Of a DNA stretch of 6,494 nt, positions 4,395 through 6,494 are shown piece by piece. Both the position numbers and the translations under genes were made by a program. How positions within the stretch are numbered: the stretch's first letter is position 1; each line of letters begins with the position of its first letter. A model generated the notes under the pieces. The model worked only from the letters and a program-made list of their open reading frames with translations, did not search any database and was not told where the DNA came from. The stretch is from Methanomethylovorans sp. PtaU1.Bin073 (GTDB taxonomy: Archaea > Halobacteriota > Methanosarcinia > Methanosarcinales > Methanosarcinaceae): positions 1-6,494 of the forward strand of contig MVQW01000193.1 in the NCBI GenBank assembly GCA_002067265.1, given 5' to 3'.

Positions 4395-6494
4395 ATGGAT
4401 ACATGTATTATTGATTCACAGGATAAAAAACAAAAGGCAACTGAAGGAAGTGACCAAAGGCTTAAGTCCATGAGTACTGTTCAGGAGGATATGACGTTAC
4501 CTCAAAAACAGGCTGTACAAAGGACCCTTGATGGCCATTCCATATCCGTTATGCCAAAAGTGCGTACTACTGATGGGCATATGGTGGAATGGGATCGTAA
4601 TATAGTGGTCAACCAGTTGGTAAAGGAAACCGGACTTGCCGCCAGATTCCACAACAAACCGGGCGTAACCAGAGAAGAAGCCCAGGAAATCGCAAAGGAT
4701 ACTGAGAGGCGTATCAGGCAGCTGGATCTCAAGTTCCTTTCAGGCCCTCTTATCAGAGAAATGGTCAATATGATCCTGCTGGAGCGTGGACATATAGAAT
4801 GGAGGAACGTTTCCACCAGAGTAGGTACTCCTGTCTATGATGCCTGCGCAATAGACCTTGGTTCCGGTTTTGAGGCAAAGGATAATGCAAATCTACAGGA
4901 GAACGCAGAAACATCACACAAGAAGAAAGCAGACAAGATCTCCAAGGAGCAGTACTTGCTTTTGCTGCCACCCAGGCTTGCAGACCTGCACCTTAACGGC
5001 GACCTGCATATTCATGATCTTGAATACATGGGAACACGTGCCTTCTGCCAGGATTGGGATCTGAGGTATTTCTTCTACTACGGCCTCATGCCAGATGGAT
5101 CTGGTGCCAAAGCCAGTGTTGCAGGCCCGGCCATGAAAGCAGAAGTTGCTATCCTGCATGCAGTAAAAGCATTGGGTAGCGCTCAGACCAACTTCGCCGG
5201 AGGACAGGGATTCTATAACTTCCTGACATTCCTTGCACCTTACTTTGAAGGAAAGAGTTACAAGGACATCGAACAGCTTATGCAGATGTTCGTGTATGAG
5301 ATGACACAGATGATGGTAGCCCGTGGAGGACAGGTAGTATTTTCCTCAGTACAGTTGTCTCCGGGTGTACCAAAGCTTTGGAAAGACATCCCTATAGTAT
5401 ACAAGGGAAAAGTGCATGATGGTACCAATGGCACAGTTAAGCGTACATACGGAGAATTCGAACGTGAAGTAAGGCTAGGATTTGCAGCTCTTATGAATGT
5501 CATGCTTCATGGAGACAACTGGGGCAAGCCATTTAACTTCCCCAAGCCGGAGATTTCCATTGAACCTGATTTCATGCATGAAGACGAGCTATTCAACCGT
5601 GCTCACCCAGAACTTCCTACCTACGATGGACTGTATACTCTGGCATTCGAACTGGCTGCAAAGTTTGGTACACCTTACTTTGATAACCAGCTTCCAGAGT
5701 ACAGAGGAGCCGGAGAAGGAATTTCATGTTACCAATGCTGTGCATACCAGTTTTCAGCTAATGCAGAAGCAGATGACAGCTTTGAGGACAAGCTTCATTT
5801 CAAGGACGGAAAGCACTTCTCCATGGGTTCATGGCAGGTAGTGACACTCAACTGTCCAAGAGCAGCATATAGAGCAAATGGAGACGATAAGGCCCTGTTT
5901 TCCGATCTCAAGAGCCTCATGGACCAGGCTATCAAGGTATTTGCAACCAAAAGGCAATGGATGGAAAATATAATAGAGAACGACAGGATGCCCTTTGCAA
6001 CCCAGCGTCCAAAGGATCCTATAACTGGCAAGAAGGGCTCAATAGCAGTGGACATTGATTCTCTGGTATACACCATTGGTGTCGTGGGTATAAACGAAAT
6101 GGTACAGTACCACACAGGTAATCAGATCCATGAGTCAAAGACTGCCTTTAAGTTCGCTATAAGAGTAATGACAGAACTCGAAATGTATGCACGTGAGCTG
6201 GGACAGAGACATGGCATAGAGATAGCGCTTGCAAGAACACCTGCTGAAACCACAGGACAGAGATTTGCTGTATCCGATCTGCTACATGAAGAATATGCAG
6301 ATAGTGTAAAGCAGGTTGTTCAGGGCGATCTTGAGAAAGCCCTAGCAAAGGTAAAGGATACACATGACCTCCCCATATATTACACCAATGGAACTCATGT
6401 GCCACCAGGTGCTGACATCTCCCTTGCAGACAGAATAAAGATAGAACATGTGTTCTTCCCCATAGTGGACGGAGGCAACATCTGCCATATCTGG
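4395..6494 (+). CDS. nrdD: Anaerobic ribonucleoside-triphosphate reductase (class III), 3' end cut by window
   Basis: Oxygen-sensitive glycyl-radical enzyme reducing ribonucleoside triphosphates to dNTPs; it is activated by the radical-SAM protein NrdG. The reading frame is open to the last base, giving 700 codons with no stop. Residues 1-52 are a polar leader; 53-135 form an ATP-cone for allosteric control (MPKVRTTDGHMVEWDRN to FLSGPLIREMVNMILLERG). The catalytic barrel follows: NLQENAETSHKKKADKISKE, then HIHDLEY (205-211), FCQDWDLRYFFYYG with C218, AQTNFAGGQG, GISCYQCCAYQF with C445, C448 and C449, VVTLNCPRAAY with N486 and C487, ARTPAETTGQRF (613-624) and YYTNGTHVPPGAD (662-674). By alignment from memory with phage T4 NrdD, C218 corresponds to C79, C449 (or C448) to the thiyl C290, and N486 to N311. 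The zinc four-cysteine site and the glycyl-radical RxTGY loop lie in the missing tail of perhaps 75-90 residues. It follows the redoxin in one operon; nrdG would be expected beyond the edge. Confidence 0.95.
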   Translation, partial: MDTCIIDSQDKKQKATEGSDQRLKSMSTVQEDMTLPQKQAVQRTLDGHSISVMPKVRTTDGHMVEWDRNIVVNQLVKETGLAARFHNKPGVTREEAQEIAKDTERRIRQLDLKFLSGPLIREMVNMILLERGHIEWRNVSTRVGTPVYDACAIDLGSGFEAKDNANLQENAETSHKKKADKISKEQYLLLLPPRLADLHLNGDLHIHDLEYMGTRAFCQDWDLRYFFYYGLMPDGSGAKASVAGPAMKAEVAILHAVKALGSAQTNFAGGQGFYNFLTFLAPYFEGKSYKDIEQLMQMFVYEMTQMMVARGGQVVFSSVQLSPGVPKLWKDIPIVYKGKVHDGTNGTVKRTYGEFEREVRLGFAALMNVMLHGDNWGKPFNFPKPEISIEPDFMHEDELFNRAHPELPTYDGLYTLAFELAAKFGTPYFDNQLPEYRGAGEGISCYQCCAYQFSANAEADDSFEDKLHFKDGKHFSMGSWQVVTLNCPRAAYRANGDDKALFSDLKSLMDQAIKVFATKRQWMENIIENDRMPFATQRPKDPITGKKGSIAVDIDSLVYTIGVVGINEMVQYHTGNQIHESKTAFKFAIRVMTELEMYARELGQRHGIEIALARTPAETTGQRFAVSDLLHEEYADSVKQVVQGDLEKALAKVKDTHDLPIYYTNGTHVPPGADISLADRIKIEHVFFPIVDGGNICHIW

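Overview
The window looks like chromosomal DNA of a methanogenic archaeon, most likely of the order Methanosarcinales. The grounds are a RadB recombinase (an archaeal RadA paralog), a TrmI-type tRNA methyltransferase whose wording I remember from methanogens, a class III ribonucleotide reductase preceded by a NrdH-like redoxin as in Methanosarcina, TATA-type promoters with several apparently leaderless or short-leader genes, and moderate G+C with frequent ATA, AGA and AGG codons. This assignment comes from family recognition, not from a database search. No mobile element, CRISPR array, tRNA or rRNA was found.

Layout from left to right. Bases 1-383 (minus strand) hold the N-terminal third of MtnA, methylthioribose-1-phosphate isomerase, cut by the left edge. 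A 145-bp divergent spacer with one strong AT-rich TATA element separates it from a plus-strand pair: a 609-residue HD-domain phosphohydrolase of the SAMHD1/COG1078 type (529-2358) and, 9 bp after its stop, a TrmI-like tRNA (adenine-N1)-methyltransferase (2368-3120). Next comes radB on the minus strand (3789-3136), converging on trmI with only 15 bp between the two stops. A 321-bp spacer (3790-4110) contains the radB promoter, a cluster of TTGGTA-type palindromes, a second long-span inverted repeat and the TATA box of the next operon. That operon has a small CPKC redoxin (4111-4377) and nrdD, the anaerobic ribonucleoside-triphosphate reductase, which starts at 4395 and is still open at the right edge (700 codons seen).

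How the genes may work together. The redoxin and NrdD form a recognisable unit: NrdD makes dNTPs by radical chemistry and the redoxin probably supplies electrons to a disulfide formed in each turnover, as described for the class III enzyme of Methanosarcina barkeri. The HD protein belongs to a superfamily that includes dNTP triphosphohydrolases and RadB acts in recombination, so much of the window bears on dNTP supply and DNA maintenance, but that link is inference from gene position. MtnA recycles the methylthioadenosine branch of SAM metabolism.

The least explained items are the palindrome cluster and long-span inverted repeat between radB and the redoxin gene, the altered active-site residues of the TrmI-like enzyme, and the C-terminal winged-helix-like extension of the HD protein. 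I found no clearly undescribed multi-gene system.
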